Notes: generated by a model not told the origin, from the letters alone. Shown: positions 49,046 to 57,789, numbered from the stretch's first letter. The stretch: 64,000 bases of DNA from Thiomicrospira sp. XS5 (GCF_001507555.1 NZ_LQBO01000001.1:1240001-1304000), one strand, 5' to 3'. A program made the numbers and translations.

Positions 49046-50482
49046 ATGAACTTTGTTATTCCCAGTTTTACCCCTGCAATTCCAGAGATTGTCTTATTGA
49101 CCTTGACGTCTTTGTTGTTGGTTGCAGACACTATCTGGTCTAAGCGTAGCGAATTCGCAACCTATTATGCCACTCAGTTGATTTTGTTGGTCGTCGGTTA
49201 TTTGGTTTGGACCAGCTTCTCCGTTGAGCAAGTGCTGACGTTCGACGGGAGTTTTGTGCGTGACGCTTTCGGCGATGTGCTGAAGCTCTTTATCGTCATT
49301 ATCTCGATGGGGATTTTCCTGTTCTCGAAAGAATATCTTCTGCAGCAGAAATTCTATCGCGGTGAATATTTCACCTTAGGGTTGTTCGGTGTGCTGGGCA
49401 TGTTTGTCATGGTGTCCGCTTATAACCTGATCACCTTGTACCTAGGTTTGGAAATCATGTCCTTGGCGATTTATGCCATGGTCGCCATGCGTAAAGACAA
49501 CCAGTTTGCCTTGGAATCCGCCATGAAATACTTCGTATTGGGCGCATTGGCTACCGGTATGTTGTTGTATGGCTTCTCGATGCTTTACGGTGCGACCGGC
49601 ACCATTCAGTTCAATGAAATGGCTGAAGTCATTGCCTCTGGCAATGTGGATCACGTGGTTCTGTCATTTGGTGTGGTCTTCGTGGTGATCGGTTTGGCGT
49701 TTAAGCTGGGTGCGGTACCGTTCCACATGTGGGTGCCGGACGTTTATCACGGTGCGCCAACGGCGGTGACGCTGTACATTGGTACGGCGCCGAAACTGGC
49801 CGCCTTTGCCATCATGTACCGTTTGTTGGTGGAAGGCTTGCCTGGCCTGGTGGAAGATTGGCAATCGTTGATTATCATGATTTCGATTTTGTCGTTGATT
49901 GTCGGCGCCGTCATCACCTTGGTACAGGATAACCTGAAACGTCTATTGGCCTATTCTGGTATCGGTCACGTCGGCTTCCTATTGTTGGGCATTATCGCCG
50001 CCAATCCGGACGGCTATTCCGCCGCGATGTTCTATGTCATTGTCTACGCCATCACGGCCGTCGCCGGGTTCGGTATGATTACCGCTTTGGCGAGAACCGG
50101 CAACGAGTTTGACTTGATCGCGGACTTCAAAGGCATGAACAAGCGCAACCCTTGGTTGGCCTTGATGATGTTATTCGTCATGTTCTCTATGGCGGGGATT
50201 CCACCATTCGTCGGCTTCTATGCGAAAGTCCTAGTGATTGAAGAAGTGGTGGCCGCCGGCTTCACTTGGTTGGCGATTCTAGCGGTTGTGACCGCTGTCA
50301 TCAGCGCCTTCTACTACTTGAAAGTGGTTAAGGTCATGTACTTTGACGAACCGGACGATAACACTAAGGTCGAGCCGATCAGCAATCAGCTGAACTGGGC
50401 GGTGAGCTTTGTTTCCATAGCCTTGTTGTTGCTCGGCCTGATGCCGTCGCCATTGATTACACTGTGCTACAATAGTTTGTAA
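49046..50482 (+). CDS. nuoN: NADH-quinone oxidoreductase subunit N
   Basis: 478 aa antiporter-like subunit with about 14 helices. LYLGLEIMSLAIYAMVAMRKDN, KLGAVPFHMWVPDVYHGAPTAVTLYIGTAPKLAAFA and FSMAGIPPFVGFYAKV. It is the last complex I gene; a terminator hairpin follows. Confidence 0.97.
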   Translation: MNFVIPSFTPAIPEIVLLTLTSLLLVADTIWSKRSEFATYYATQLILLVVGYLVWTSFSVEQVLTFDGSFVRDAFGDVLKLFIVIISMGIFLFSKEYLLQQKFYRGEYFTLGLFGVLGMFVMVSAYNLITLYLGLEIMSLAIYAMVAMRKDNQFALESAMKYFVLGALATGMLLYGFSMLYGATGTIQFNEMAEVIASGNVDHVVLSFGVVFVVIGLAFKLGAVPFHMWVPDVYHGAPTAVTLYIGTAPKLAAFAIMYRLLVEGLPGLVEDWQSLIIMISILSLIVGAVITLVQDNLKRLLAYSGIGHVGFLLLGIIAANPDGYSAAMFYVIVYAITAVAGFGMITALARTGNEFDLIADFKGMNKRNPWLALMMLFVMFSMAGIPPFVGFYAKVLVIEEVVAAGFTWLAILAVVTAVISAFYYLKVVKVMYFDEPDDNTKVEPISNQLNWAVSFVSIALLLLGLMPSPLITLCYNSL

Positions 50483-50491
50483 GATTAATTC

Positions 50492-50517
50492 AAACCCGTT
50501 TCCAAACGGGCTTTTTT
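50492..50517 (+). terminator. Terminator after nuoN
   Basis: CCCGTTT, CC, AAACGGG then CTTTTTT. It ends most nuo transcripts; the DUF2818 gene starts 20 bp further on. Confidence 0.7.
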
Positions 50518-50537
50518 GCTTGAAGGAGTGTTGTGTT

Positions 50538-50876
50538 ATGACAGTCGACACCGCTGTTTGGGTTTTGTTGGTCACGGCCATTGTTTTGGCGAATATTCCT
50601 TGGATTCTGTCCAATCGAGTGTTTGTTTTTATCCCGGTTCAAAAAGCCAAATCGATTTGGTTTAACTTTGCCGAATGGTTTTTGTATTTCCTGGTGACCG
50701 GCATTTTCGCTTATCTGTTGGAAGACAAAGCGATGGGGCATGTCAAACCCCAAGAATGGGAGTTTTATGTGGTAACGTTCTTTATGTTCGCCATCTTCTC
50801 TTTCCCAGGGTTTATCTACCGCTACAATCTGAAAATGTTTTTGGACAAGGCGCGCGGTAAGAAACAAGCGGCTTAA
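50538..50876 (+). CDS. DUF2818 family membrane protein
   Basis: 112 aa from the ATG at 50538 with AAGGAG upstream. Three hydrophobic helices (about 5-25, 43-63, 80-98). AIVLANIPWILSNRVFVF and EWEFYVVTFFMFAIFSFPGFIYRYNLKM are the family sequence. DUF2818 genes characteristically follow nuoN in beta- and gammaproteobacteria; function is unknown, and a complex I-related membrane role is inferred from context. Confidence 0.85.
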   Translation: MTVDTAVWVLLVTAIVLANIPWILSNRVFVFIPVQKAKSIWFNFAEWFLYFLVTGIFAYLLEDKAMGHVKPQEWEFYVVTFFMFAIFSFPGFIYRYNLKMFLDKARGKKQAA

Positions 50877-50914
50877 TCGTCCGTTTAAACCAACACCTGT
50901 TTGATCCCTTCTCG

Positions 50915-50937
50915 AATCAGGCCTGACTGGCCTGATT
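50915..50937. other. Hairpin downstream of the DUF2818 gene
   Basis: AATCAGGCC, loop TGACT, GGCCTGATT: a perfect 9-bp stem without a clean T-run. It is a likely end structure, with AGGCCT resembling the iterated palindrome's core. Confidence 0.45.
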
Positions 50938-51007
50938 GCTATCTTCTTTGCTTTTACCCTCTAATCGCTTAATATTGAACTTCATGATTTAGTTTTTTGA
51001 GTTCATT

Positions 51008-51781
51008 ATGAAACCATCCATTACAGTCGCAACCGTTGGAAAAGGCTGTTCACAATGCCATAAAGATTTAGGGTTTGAGTTTTCGTTTGCTTTCCAACCC
51101 ATTGTGAATGTGCGCGAAGCCACGATTTTTGGTTATGAGGCTTTGGTTCGAGGCACAGAAGGGCAAGGGGCTTTTTCCATTTTGAATCAAGTGGGGGCCG
51201 ATAACCGTTACGCTTTTGACCAGGCCTGCCGTGTGAAAGCGATTGGCTTGGCAGCAAAGTTGAACCTTCAGCAAGTGATCAGCATTAATTTCTTGCCCAA
51301 TGCCGTCTATGAACCGGAACACTGCATTCAAAGCACCCTGAAAGCCGCAGAAGCCAACGATTTCCCGATTGAACGGATCATGTTTGAAATCACCGAATCC
51401 GAACAGGTGTATGACTTGGACCACATGACCGAGATTTTCGATTATTATCAAAAAACTGGCTTTATCACCGCCCTTGATGATTTCGGTGCCGGACATGCAG
51501 GCCTAAATACCTTATCGCGGTTTGTTCCCAATATTCTGAAAATTGATATGAATCTCGTCACGGACATTCATCGTGATACCGTCAAACAATCCATTTTTAA
51601 AGGACTGGCTTCGATTGCCACCGATTTGAATTTTACGTTATTGGCCGAGGGAATCGAGCAGGAAGAAGAGGCGCTGTATTTCAAGGAAGCGGGCGTGGAG
51701 TTAATGCAAGGGTACTATTTTGCCAAGCCGGGTTTTGAAACCTTGCCAGCCGTTGATTTTGCCAGCAAAGTGTTTGGTTAA
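51008..51781 (+). CDS. EAL domain cyclic-di-GMP phosphodiesterase
   Basis: 257 aa, a stand-alone EAL domain with a CSQCH motif at residues 14-18. Catalytic set: FQPIVNV, YEALVRG (Glu44), the Asn in INFLPNA, FEITESE, DDFGAG, ILKIDMNLV and LAEGIEQEEE. All metal and catalytic residues appear present, so it should hydrolyse cyclic-di-GMP. It may oppose the cyclase at 6357. It is the last chromosomal-type gene before the island. Confidence 0.92.
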   Translation: MKPSITVATVGKGCSQCHKDLGFEFSFAFQPIVNVREATIFGYEALVRGTEGQGAFSILNQVGADNRYAFDQACRVKAIGLAAKLNLQQVISINFLPNAVYEPEHCIQSTLKAAEANDFPIERIMFEITESEQVYDLDHMTEIFDYYQKTGFITALDDFGAGHAGLNTLSRFVPNILKIDMNLVTDIHRDTVKQSIFKGLASIATDLNFTLLAEGIEQEEEALYFKEAGVELMQGYYFAKPGFETLPAVDFASKVFG

Positions 51782-51826
51782 TTTGTAATAGCTTATGTCT
51801 CTAACGACAAATTTCGGGCAATAAAA

Positions 51827-51871
51827 AAGCCAGACTTCAGAACTTTTGTTAAAGTAATGAATATCTGGCTT
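51827..51871 (-). terminator. Displaced tRNA-fMet terminator, copy 1
   Basis: AAGCCAGA (51827-51834) and TCTGGCTT (51864-51871) are perfect arms; on the minus strand a T-run follows. It shares a 23-base identity, starting GGCAATAAAAAAGCC, with copy 2. Confidence 0.75.
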
Positions 51872-51880
51872 CCAGAAATT

Positions 51881-51926
51881 TGGTAGCGGGGGGCTGGATT
51901 TGAACCAACGATCTTCGGGTTGTGAG
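51881..51926 (-). repeat. att copy 1: tRNA-fMet 3' fragment, diverged
   Basis: Matches the 3' half of the tRNA-fMet gene (CCA end to anticodon loop) with one G insertion and two substitutions. It marks the outer left end of the island, probably the tRNA end displaced by the oldest insertion. Confidence 0.85.
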
Positions 51927-52092
51927 CTGTTTATTATAATAAAATCAACAATTTAATTTCGATCTTGCCAACCTGAACGCACGGTGCCACTACTTTATAC
52001 AACTTAAAGAAATAGCTCCCTTTGAAACAATAAAATTGTCTAAAAAATTAGCGGCAATTCAAAGATCACTGCATTATCCAACATTGAATCAA

Positions 52093-52557
52093 TTAATTTT
52101 TTAGAACAGGCTTAACAAGCTTTTTAGTTTCGTAATGATCTCTTTTTAAAAAAATCAATAATAGTCCAAAAAAAGCCAGCATCAGCTCAATTAAAAATGC
52201 CACCATAATTTCTAACGACGGTATACCGTCTAGCATAAAACTCAAGGTTCTAAATACAATAAATACTGTATAGAAAGCTACAGAAATGAATACAGCGGAT
52301 TTAATTGAGTCCTTTCTAAAAGTTGCTATAAAAACATAGAGACCTATGCTAAATATCAACCCTCCCATAGCTCTCAAGTCACTTAGAAAACTAACTGATG
52401 GCCCAAGATTCTTATCAATGCCGCCATTTAACTCTAAGCCCAACGGTACATTCATACTAGTCAAATAATCATTAGGCGTTAAAGAGATATATGCTCCAAC
52501 TAGAATAATGATCAAACCAGAAATTAATAAATAAGTTTTTGCAATCCAGTTACCCAT
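52093..52557 (-). CDS. DUF4345 family membrane protein
   Basis: 154 aa with four hydrophobic helices (about 7-27, 64-84, 92-112, 118-138), AGGAGA before the ATG, and the DUF4345-like pattern (TPNDYLTSMNV, SDLRAMGGLIFSIGLYVF). Function unknown. It is 25 bp downstream of the NmrA gene and forms an operon with it. Its codon use is visibly more AT-rich than the core genome, consistent with transfer. Confidence 0.75.
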   Translation of the reverse strand: MGNWIAKTYLLISGLIIILVGAYISLTPNDYLTSMNVPLGLELNGGIDKNLGPSVSFLSDLRAMGGLIFSIGLYVFIATFRKDSIKSAVFISVAFYTVFIVFRTLSFMLDGIPSLEIMVAFLIELMLAFFGLLLIFLKRDHYETKKLVKPVLKN

Positions 52558-52582
52558 CTCAAATTCTCCTACGATTAGTCCA

Positions 52583-53428
52583 TTAACTTACCTGAACTTG
52601 GTTAGATATTGCCCAAACACTGCTCTTTGCTGTTCTTGCAACATACTCATGAAAGCGTACGGCAGGCCGACCTAATACATTTTCAACCGTATCCGTCGTC
52701 CACTCATTTCGGCCATCCAGCACATTGACGAAAAGCTCATTGATTAACCAAGCCATATCCTCGGGTAGCCCCTGCGCTTTTGCTCCAGCCAAGTAAGCAC
52801 CCACAGGAATGCCTGAATAAACAATATTCTGTTTAGTTGCCTCTGAAATGGCTGCAATACAATCTGTAAATGTCAGCATTTCAGGACCAGTCACTTCCAG
52901 TAGCTGGTTGTTTAAATCAATTCTTGTCAGAGCCGCTACAACGACATCCGCAATATCATCTACATCAATAAAAGGTTCACGCGCCTTGGCTTCCGGTAAA
53001 ACCAACTCACCCGATTGAATCCCATCAAGCATAAAACTCTCGCTGAAATTTTGCATAAACCAACTGGCACGAACAATATTCCAAGTTAGTCCACTCTCTT
53101 TAACAGCGGTCTCCGCTCGTTGTGCGCCCTCTTCACCACGCCCAGATAATAAAACGACATGCTTGATATCTTTCTCTTTTGCCAATTCCACAAAGGCTCT
53201 AATGTCTGCCTCTGCCTGAGGGATAGCTAGATCAGGAAAATAAGTCACATACACCGAGTGAATACCTTCCAATGCCTGCTCCCAGGTTTCTCGTCTTGTC
53301 CAATCAAATGGAATTTCTGAACTTCTAGACAACCCTCTAGTTGAATAGCCAACATTGTCTAACTTGTTTAAAACTCTCACACCGGTTTTACCCTGTGCCC
53401 CAATGACTGCAATAATTTCCGTTTTCAT
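52583..53428 (-). CDS. NmrA-like NAD(P)-binding oxidoreductase
   Basis: 281 aa from the ATG at 53428 (GAGG 7 bases upstream). Rossmann motif VIGAQGKTGVRVLNKL (7-22); VVLLSGRGEEGAQRAETAVKESGLTWNIVRASWFMQNFSE and PFIDVDDIADVV are typical of NmrA/QorB-like atypical SDRs that act as redox sensors or quinone/aldehyde reductases. Substrate unknown. It is first gene of the operon divergent from the AraC regulator, its likely controller. Confidence 0.85.
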   Translation of the reverse strand: MKTEIIAVIGAQGKTGVRVLNKLDNVGYSTRGLSRSSEIPFDWTRRETWEQALEGIHSVYVTYFPDLAIPQAEADIRAFVELAKEKDIKHVVLLSGRGEEGAQRAETAVKESGLTWNIVRASWFMQNFSESFMLDGIQSGELVLPEAKAREPFIDVDDIADVVVAALTRIDLNNQLLEVTGPEMLTFTDCIAAISEATKQNIVYSGIPVGAYLAGAKAQGLPEDMAWLINELFVNVLDGRNEWTTDTVENVLGRPAVRFHEYVARTAKSSVWAISNQVQVS

Positions 53429-53565
53429 ATTTCGCCTCATATCGGTTAATTTAATTTTTTGAAATTTGTTTCAACTGCAGAAATAGTTTATAAAAGCAAT
53501 AACTTATGTTTAATGCTCTTATATCCATAGTATTTTGCAGTTTGTCCAATAAAGAGGCTTTGCAT

Positions 53566-54528
53566 ATGAATGACATCAATCAGCGAGAAATCCCGAAGCT
53601 ATCCGACACCTTAGGGCAAACGCTTTATTCCTTAAGACTCAATGGCTTGATGTATGCCAACTCCGAGCTCACCGCGCCATGGGGAGTAGAGATGCCTCCA
53701 ATGTCTGGAAAAATGATGTTTCATATCGTCACCAAAGGCAGCTGTTGGCTGGGTTTCAAAAATGATGAAACGGTCTTTTTACAGCCTGGCGAACTGGTTC
53801 TAATACCAAAAGGAGAGGGACATTCAATCGCCTCGGAACAAGAGATTGAATGTAAGAACTTTTTTGAAATTCCCGTGACTAAACTGTCGGAACGTTTTGA
53901 GTTTATGCGCTATGGCGGTGGCGGTGAAGAGACTCACATAACATGTGGCATCCTGAGCTTTGATCATATAGCCGGACAAAAACTGATTTCTCAATTGCCC
54001 CCTGTTATCCATATAAAGTCTGAAAATAATGAGCTAGCTGAACAACTTAACACGCTCATCAACATTATGGCTCAAGAAGTTGCGAATGCGTCTACCGGCG
54101 GGGAAACGGTTGTGGCTAACTTAGCGGATATTATCGTCATTAAGGCGATACGCTATTGGCTAGAACATTCGAGCGAAGCTCAAGGAGGATGGTTGGGTGC
54201 GTTGAAAGACCCGAAAATTGGTAAAGCCTTGGCGGCCATTCATAACCAGCCCGGCGCCACTTGGAATGTAGAACGTCTTGCAGAGCAGGCAGGCATGTCT
54301 AGATCAGGGTTTTCTGCTCGGTTTACTGAGATCATGGAAATGTCAGTAAAGCAGTATCTAACAGAGTGGAGAATGCAGCTTGCCAGAATGAAAATCATGC
54401 AGTCATCCATTTCTTTACCTAATCTGGCTGAAGATTTAGGTTATCAATCTGAGGCCGCTTTCTCACGTGCCTATAAACGCGTATTTGGATTACCTCCATT
54501 TCGACAGAACCAAAAACACACAGACTGA
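53566..54528 (+). CDS. AraC family regulator with N-terminal cupin
   Basis: 320 aa from the ATG at 53566 (AAGAGG 8 bases upstream); an ATG at 53506 adds an unconserved stretch. A cupin sensor (about 25-190; MSGKMMFHIVTKGSCWLGF, LQPGELVLIPKGEGHSIAS) is followed by two AraC helix-turn-helix motifs (about 215-315; WNVERLAEQAGMSRSGFSARF, LPNLAEDLGYQSEAAFSRAYKRVFGLPPFRQ). This is the RclR-like class that often senses reactive species and controls adjacent SDR and membrane genes. It is divergent from NmrA/DUF4345. Confidence 0.88.
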   Translation: MNDINQREIPKLSDTLGQTLYSLRLNGLMYANSELTAPWGVEMPPMSGKMMFHIVTKGSCWLGFKNDETVFLQPGELVLIPKGEGHSIASEQEIECKNFFEIPVTKLSERFEFMRYGGGGEETHITCGILSFDHIAGQKLISQLPPVIHIKSENNELAEQLNTLINIMAQEVANASTGGETVVANLADIIVIKAIRYWLEHSSEAQGGWLGALKDPKIGKALAAIHNQPGATWNVERLAEQAGMSRSGFSARFTEIMEMSVKQYLTEWRMQLARMKIMQSSISLPNLAEDLGYQSEAAFSRAYKRVFGLPPFRQNQKHTD

Positions 54529-54573
54529 TTAAGGCTTTACCTTCACACATTTAGATATAGATAGGCAATAAAA

Positions 54574-54617
54574 AAGCCAGACTTCATTCACTCGTAAGTG
54601 TTTGAAAAATCTGGCTT
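54574..54617 (-). terminator. tRNA-fMet terminator, copy 2
   Basis: AAGCCAGA (54574-54581) and TCTGGCTT (54610-54617) are perfect arms; on the minus strand TTTTTT follows. Confidence 0.75.
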
Positions 54618-54624
54618 TCGAATG

Positions 54625-54669
54625 TGGTAGCGGGGGCTGGATTTGAACCAACGACCTTCGGGTTATGAG
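54625..54669 (-). repeat. att copy 2: tRNA-fMet 3' fragment, exact
   Basis: 45 bases identical to 62683-62727 of the tRNA-fMet gene, ending at the anticodon loop. This is the left attachment site of segment B, and the identity suggests recent insertion or continued function. Confidence 0.93.
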
Positions 54670-54755
54670 TCAAAAAAATTAACAATATCAATAACTTGTA
54701 AACACTCTTCTTATCTTTTCTACAAATCTAATCTACTTTATACGGATTGAATAAA

Positions 54756-54794
54756 TTGACCTTATTTTAAAAAGTATATACAATAAGGTATATA
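54756..54794 (+). promoter_or_regulatory. vapBC promoter and operator
   Basis: TTGACC (54756-54761) and TACAAT (54779-54784) are 17 bp apart. The inverted repeat TATATAC (54775-54781) / GTATATA (54788-54794) overlaps the -10, as expected for autorepression by a VapB-VapC complex. Confidence 0.75.
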
Positions 54795-54819
54795 TTTAAT
54801 TAAGGAAGGGGGATTTATT

Positions 54820-55047
54820 ATGGAAGCTAGAATTTTCCAATCCGGAAACAGTCAAGCCGTTAGAATTCCGAAAGAATTTCGTTTTGATGTCACGGAGGTT
54901 GAAATCTTTAAACGTGGCGATGAAATTGTTTTGAAACCGAAACCTAAAAATTTAGGAGTCGCTTTTAAATTACTTGGTGAGATGCCAGACGATTTTATGG
55001 TTGAAGGACGTGAAGATACCTTGCCTCAAGAAAGAGAGTCTTTTTAA
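54820..55047 (+). CDS. vapB: VapB antitoxin (AbrB/SpoVT-type)
   Basis: 75 aa. The N-terminal swapped-hairpin DNA-binding domain MEARIFQSGNSQAVRIPKEFRFDVTEVEIFKRGDEIVLKPK (1-42) is classical, followed by a C-terminal tail that would wrap the toxin. GGAAGGGGG precedes the ATG. It neutralises VapC and represses its own operon. vapC begins 2 bp later. Confidence 0.93.
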   Translation: MEARIFQSGNSQAVRIPKEFRFDVTEVEIFKRGDEIVLKPKPKNLGVAFKLLGEMPDDFMVEGREDTLPQERESF

Positions 55048-55049
55048 TT

Positions 55050-55445
55050 ATGTATGTCCTTGATACCAATATCTGTATTTACATTATTAAAAAACAACCA
55101 CCTAGCGTTTTTGAAAGATTTGAGAGCTTACCTTTAGGTTCAGTTTCCATGTCATTAGTGACGTTTGGAGAGTTGGAATATGGTGCCATGAGAAGTAACA
55201 ATTCAGAAAAAGCACTGAATATTCTGGATGAATTGATTAACTATATTCCCGTTTTACCAATGGGAACCGATGTGGCTAAACACTATGCTGATATACGAGC
55301 CGACTTAGCAAAAAAAGGAACGCCTATTGGCAATAATGATCTATGGATCGCCGCACATACAAGATCACTAGGCCACATTTTAGTGAGCAATAACATTAAA
55401 GAGTTTGAAAGGGTTGAAAATCTTCATCTTGAAAACTGGATTTAA
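55050..55445 (+). CDS. vapC: VapC ribonuclease toxin (PIN domain)
   Basis: 131 aa. PIN acidic residues in VLDTNICIYI (Asp5), FGELEYGA (Glu) and GNNDLWIAAHTRSL (Asp), and the C-terminal LVSNNIKEFERVENLHLENW. It cleaves a specific RNA, often initiator tRNA or rRNA, when freed from VapB. It stabilises the island or acts in stress and phage response. Confidence 0.94.
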   Translation: MYVLDTNICIYIIKKQPPSVFERFESLPLGSVSMSLVTFGELEYGAMRSNNSEKALNILDELINYIPVLPMGTDVAKHYADIRADLAKKGTPIGNNDLWIAAHTRSLGHILVSNNIKEFERVENLHLENWI

Positions 55446-55554
55446 ACTTAAGTTAGACTAGATATTTTAGATTTAATGAACGGCGTTATTCTTCTAATAA
55501 TCAACGATAAGTATTTTTGTGATCGACTATTTAATGAGTCTATTAGGAGTGTAT

Positions 55555-55591
55555 GAAAAATTAAGCATTCCGTCACTCAATCAGAATGCTT
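55555..55591 (-). terminator. Terminator of the DRT3 operon and ncRNA
   Basis: AAGCATTC (minus strand 55591-55584) pairs with GAATGCTT (55570-55563) across a 13-base loop, then AATTTTTC. Confidence 0.85.
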
Positions 55592-55689
55592 GAGCCACTA
55601 TAATAAACTTATAACAGCACGGCCAAAGTGTGTGTAATCCTTTTCTTATTAACTAAGAGAAAAGATGTCATTGAGCAATAGACCTTATA
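55555..55689 (-). ncRNA. Candidate DRT3 template RNA
   Basis: Directly after the drt3b stop codon, on the same strand. 5' to 3' it shows a hairpin (CTTTTCT / AGAAAAG, 7 bp), a single-stranded-looking stretch with (AC)4 (55635-55628) flanked by GGATT and TTTGGCC, an imperfect hairpin (CTGTTATAA / TTATTATAG) and a perfect 8-bp terminator stem with a T-run. No open frame fits. DRT3 systems are known to carry an ncRNA, and recent work describes an AC-repeat template for poly(GT) synthesis. Boundaries and the 5' end are inferred; a TATACT at 55701-55696 in the drt3b end might serve as its -10. Confidence 0.7.
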
Positions 55690-57789
55690 TTAGTATACCT
55701 CTAAACTTTTCTTAGATTCCAGTTCTTTTTTAAGGTTAAAGTCTGTCCACTTAATGAACCAGTTCTCTTTCATGCAAAACTCGATAATATCTGCTTTGAA
55801 TTTAGGGCCTGAAATATTATATTTTGTTAACAGTTTTCCTTTAGTGCTTTGTGAAATGAAAGGGCATGATAAGGAGTCAAATAAGAGAAGCGTTAATTCT
55901 GTACTCATACATAGATAATCCTGATCTAATCCAGTGTATTTATCAAGAATACTTTTTTCTATTGAGCGCTTAATTACTGAATAATCATTAAAATTTTTAA
56001 TATAGAACATTAAACAAACAACTGAAAAATATTTTAATCTAGGGTTTGTTTTATATGCCAAACTCGTACCTAATTCTTTTTCAAAGCCAAAATAGTCGGC
56101 CAGATTTTTTTCAGTTAATTTATAGGTTCTTCCGAGTTCAGATAGCGCTATTAATAAATAAAGTGTTTCGACATGAATATGTTCATCATATCTATTATTC
56201 TTAAATATAATGTTGATATTATCTGAGATTGATTTAAATAGATGGTGCTTTAAATCCTTATTTTTAAAGTTTTTATTTGAAAATAAAATTATATTTTGAA
56301 TAATTCTGGAAACCTTAATTGTATAACTTACCCTTTGAGCTGCAGAATATATAAAAAACATAAACTCAACAAGCTCTATTAACGCCTGAATAATATTTTT
56401 CTCTTTTGGATTATCTATATTTAGGTAAATATCTAAAATCTTTTCGGTTTTAGATTCAAGAGATGCTAAAGCGTAATTGAGTACATCCTTATAGTTTGCG
56501 CCGGACTCCTTTAATATTGTTTTGAATTCAACTATTAGCTTTGAAGCGTTAAGAAATATTTCACCTTTTTTTATAAAATCACCAGGGGGTTGCTCTACAT
56601 CTTCAACATGAAATTTAATTGAGTTCATAAGATTAGAAATCTTATTTTTAGCGATTGTTGTTTCTGTTATTATCGGTTTTTCATATAAATCAACTTTTTC
56701 ATTATTAAAAGACAGTTTATATTCTTTCAATTCAAGTTGAAGAAATTTAACGATAATATTTTTATGTTCATCTTCATTGAAAAAGATAAAGTAATCATCA
56801 ACATATCTGTAAACTTGATAATCAATCCCTTTTTTTAAAGACTTTTCCGAAAGTTTTTTCGACAAATTCAAATCTATTTTCTGAAGAATTAACTCTGCAA
56901 AAATTCTTGAAAATTCAGGGCCTATAATGACTCCATTAGTTTCATTAAAATTCAAGTTTTGCATCAACGAATCAAACTGTCCTGCAAAAAATGTCTTTGA
57001 ACTACTTATGTCTTTTTTTACTTCATATTTATCTAAAACAGCCCAAGAGATAGAATGCGTATAAATACTATCAAAACATTTAGATATATCTAACTTCAAA
57101 AGCTTGTTATATTTCTTTTCTGCCCGATGATATATGTAGCTTTCAAAGAACTTATATACGTTACTGTATCTTTCATATGTAAAATATGACTTTAGTGTTT
57201 CGTATTCTTTTTCATATTCCTCGATCGTAACTATAGTGTCGTTAGACTTATTCTTAGAATGGATTTTATCTTTAAAAAAGTAACTCTTAGCAACAGACTT
57301 AGGCCTTCTGATTGAAAAACTACTTTTATCTGAATAGTAAATAATTAAATCTTTATATTTTTCATAAAAATTAACCATTTGAACTTGGCTAAAAACGTGT
57401 GGAATACTAAGAGTTCTAAACTGGTGTTCTTTATGAGCAATATCAAATGAAAATGGAATCTTTTGAAGCTTATTATTTTTAATTTCCAAGAAAAAAATTT
57501 GATCTGCTTCCTCTGTATAATTGCGGCGATCTTTAATGTCATGGGAATAAAATAACAGTCTTATGACTGTTTCAAAAACAAGTTTTTCATCATTAGTTGA
57601 AAAAGCATTCTTCCACTTTATTTTAGCTGAACTATCTCCTTTTTCGAGCTCATAACGAATACTATATTCGTTTAAAAACCTGTAAAAAAATCTATTTGAA
57701 AAGATAGGAGGAACCTCATAAGGAAGAACATCAGAGAGAACCACTCGGTTTCTAGAAAAACCAAGATTAGATTTTATTACTTTAGGCAT
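55690..57789 (-). CDS. drt3b: Defence reverse transcriptase, DRT3b (UG8-like)
   Basis: 699 aa. An N-terminal conserved block (FRTLSIPHVFSQVQMVNFYEKY... FSIRRP) is typical of UG/Abi-like RTs. RT motif A is LKLDISKCFDSIYTHS with Asp234; motif B is NGVIIGPEFSRIFAEL; motif C is YRYVDDYFIF (YVDD 329-332). A long alpha-helical C-terminal half (about 400-699) has no known catalytic motif, as in UG8 proteins. The ATG overlaps the stop of the first RT by 8 bp. Both RTs are required in studied DRT3 systems, where the second makes the complementary strand of the repeat DNA. AT-rich coding. A retron RT is less likely: no msr/msd-type upstream RNA is seen. Confidence 0.82.
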   Translation of the reverse strand: MPKVIKSNLGFSRNRVVLSDVLPYEVPPIFSNRFFYRFLNEYSIRYELEKGDSSAKIKWKNAFSTNDEKLVFETVIRLLFYSHDIKDRRNYTEEADQIFFLEIKNNKLQKIPFSFDIAHKEHQFRTLSIPHVFSQVQMVNFYEKYKDLIIYYSDKSSFSIRRPKSVAKSYFFKDKIHSKNKSNDTIVTIEEYEKEYETLKSYFTYERYSNVYKFFESYIYHRAEKKYNKLLKLDISKCFDSIYTHSISWAVLDKYEVKKDISSSKTFFAGQFDSLMQNLNFNETNGVIIGPEFSRIFAELILQKIDLNLSKKLSEKSLKKGIDYQVYRYVDDYFIFFNEDEHKNIIVKFLQLELKEYKLSFNNEKVDLYEKPIITETTIAKNKISNLMNSIKFHVEDVEQPPGDFIKKGEIFLNASKLIVEFKTILKESGANYKDVLNYALASLESKTEKILDIYLNIDNPKEKNIIQALIELVEFMFFIYSAAQRVSYTIKVSRIIQNIILFSNKNFKNKDLKHHLFKSISDNINIIFKNNRYDEHIHVETLYLLIALSELGRTYKLTEKNLADYFGFEKELGTSLAYKTNPRLKYFSVVCLMFYIKNFNDYSVIKRSIEKSILDKYTGLDQDYLCMSTELTLLLFDSLSCPFISQSTKGKLLTKYNISGPKFKADIIEFCMKENWFIKWTDFNLKKELESKKSLEVY

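Larger units (their letters stand above)
51782..52092. other. Left boundary of the island, no gene
   Basis: It contains a terminator hairpin (51827-51871) and the displaced tRNA-fMet 3' fragment (51881-51926), followed by AT-rich sequence with no recognisable gene. Confidence 0.6.
51881..54669. mobile_element. Island segment A (no recombinase)
   Basis: Bounded by tRNA-fMet 3' fragments at 51881 and 54625. It carries the DUF4345, NmrA and AraC-type genes but no integrase, so it is a remnant or was moved by the segment B integrase. Confidence 0.65.

Noticed and set aside
47188-51229. Further palindrome copies at 47191 and 51219 (and one at 7976)
   Set aside because: They match only CCAGGCCTGC, one base off the core, and were not counted as exact copies.
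51881-51926. Possible tRNA gene
   Set aside because: Only the 3' half of tRNA-fMet is present and with changes; no acceptor 5' strand or D-arm. It is an attachment-site remnant.
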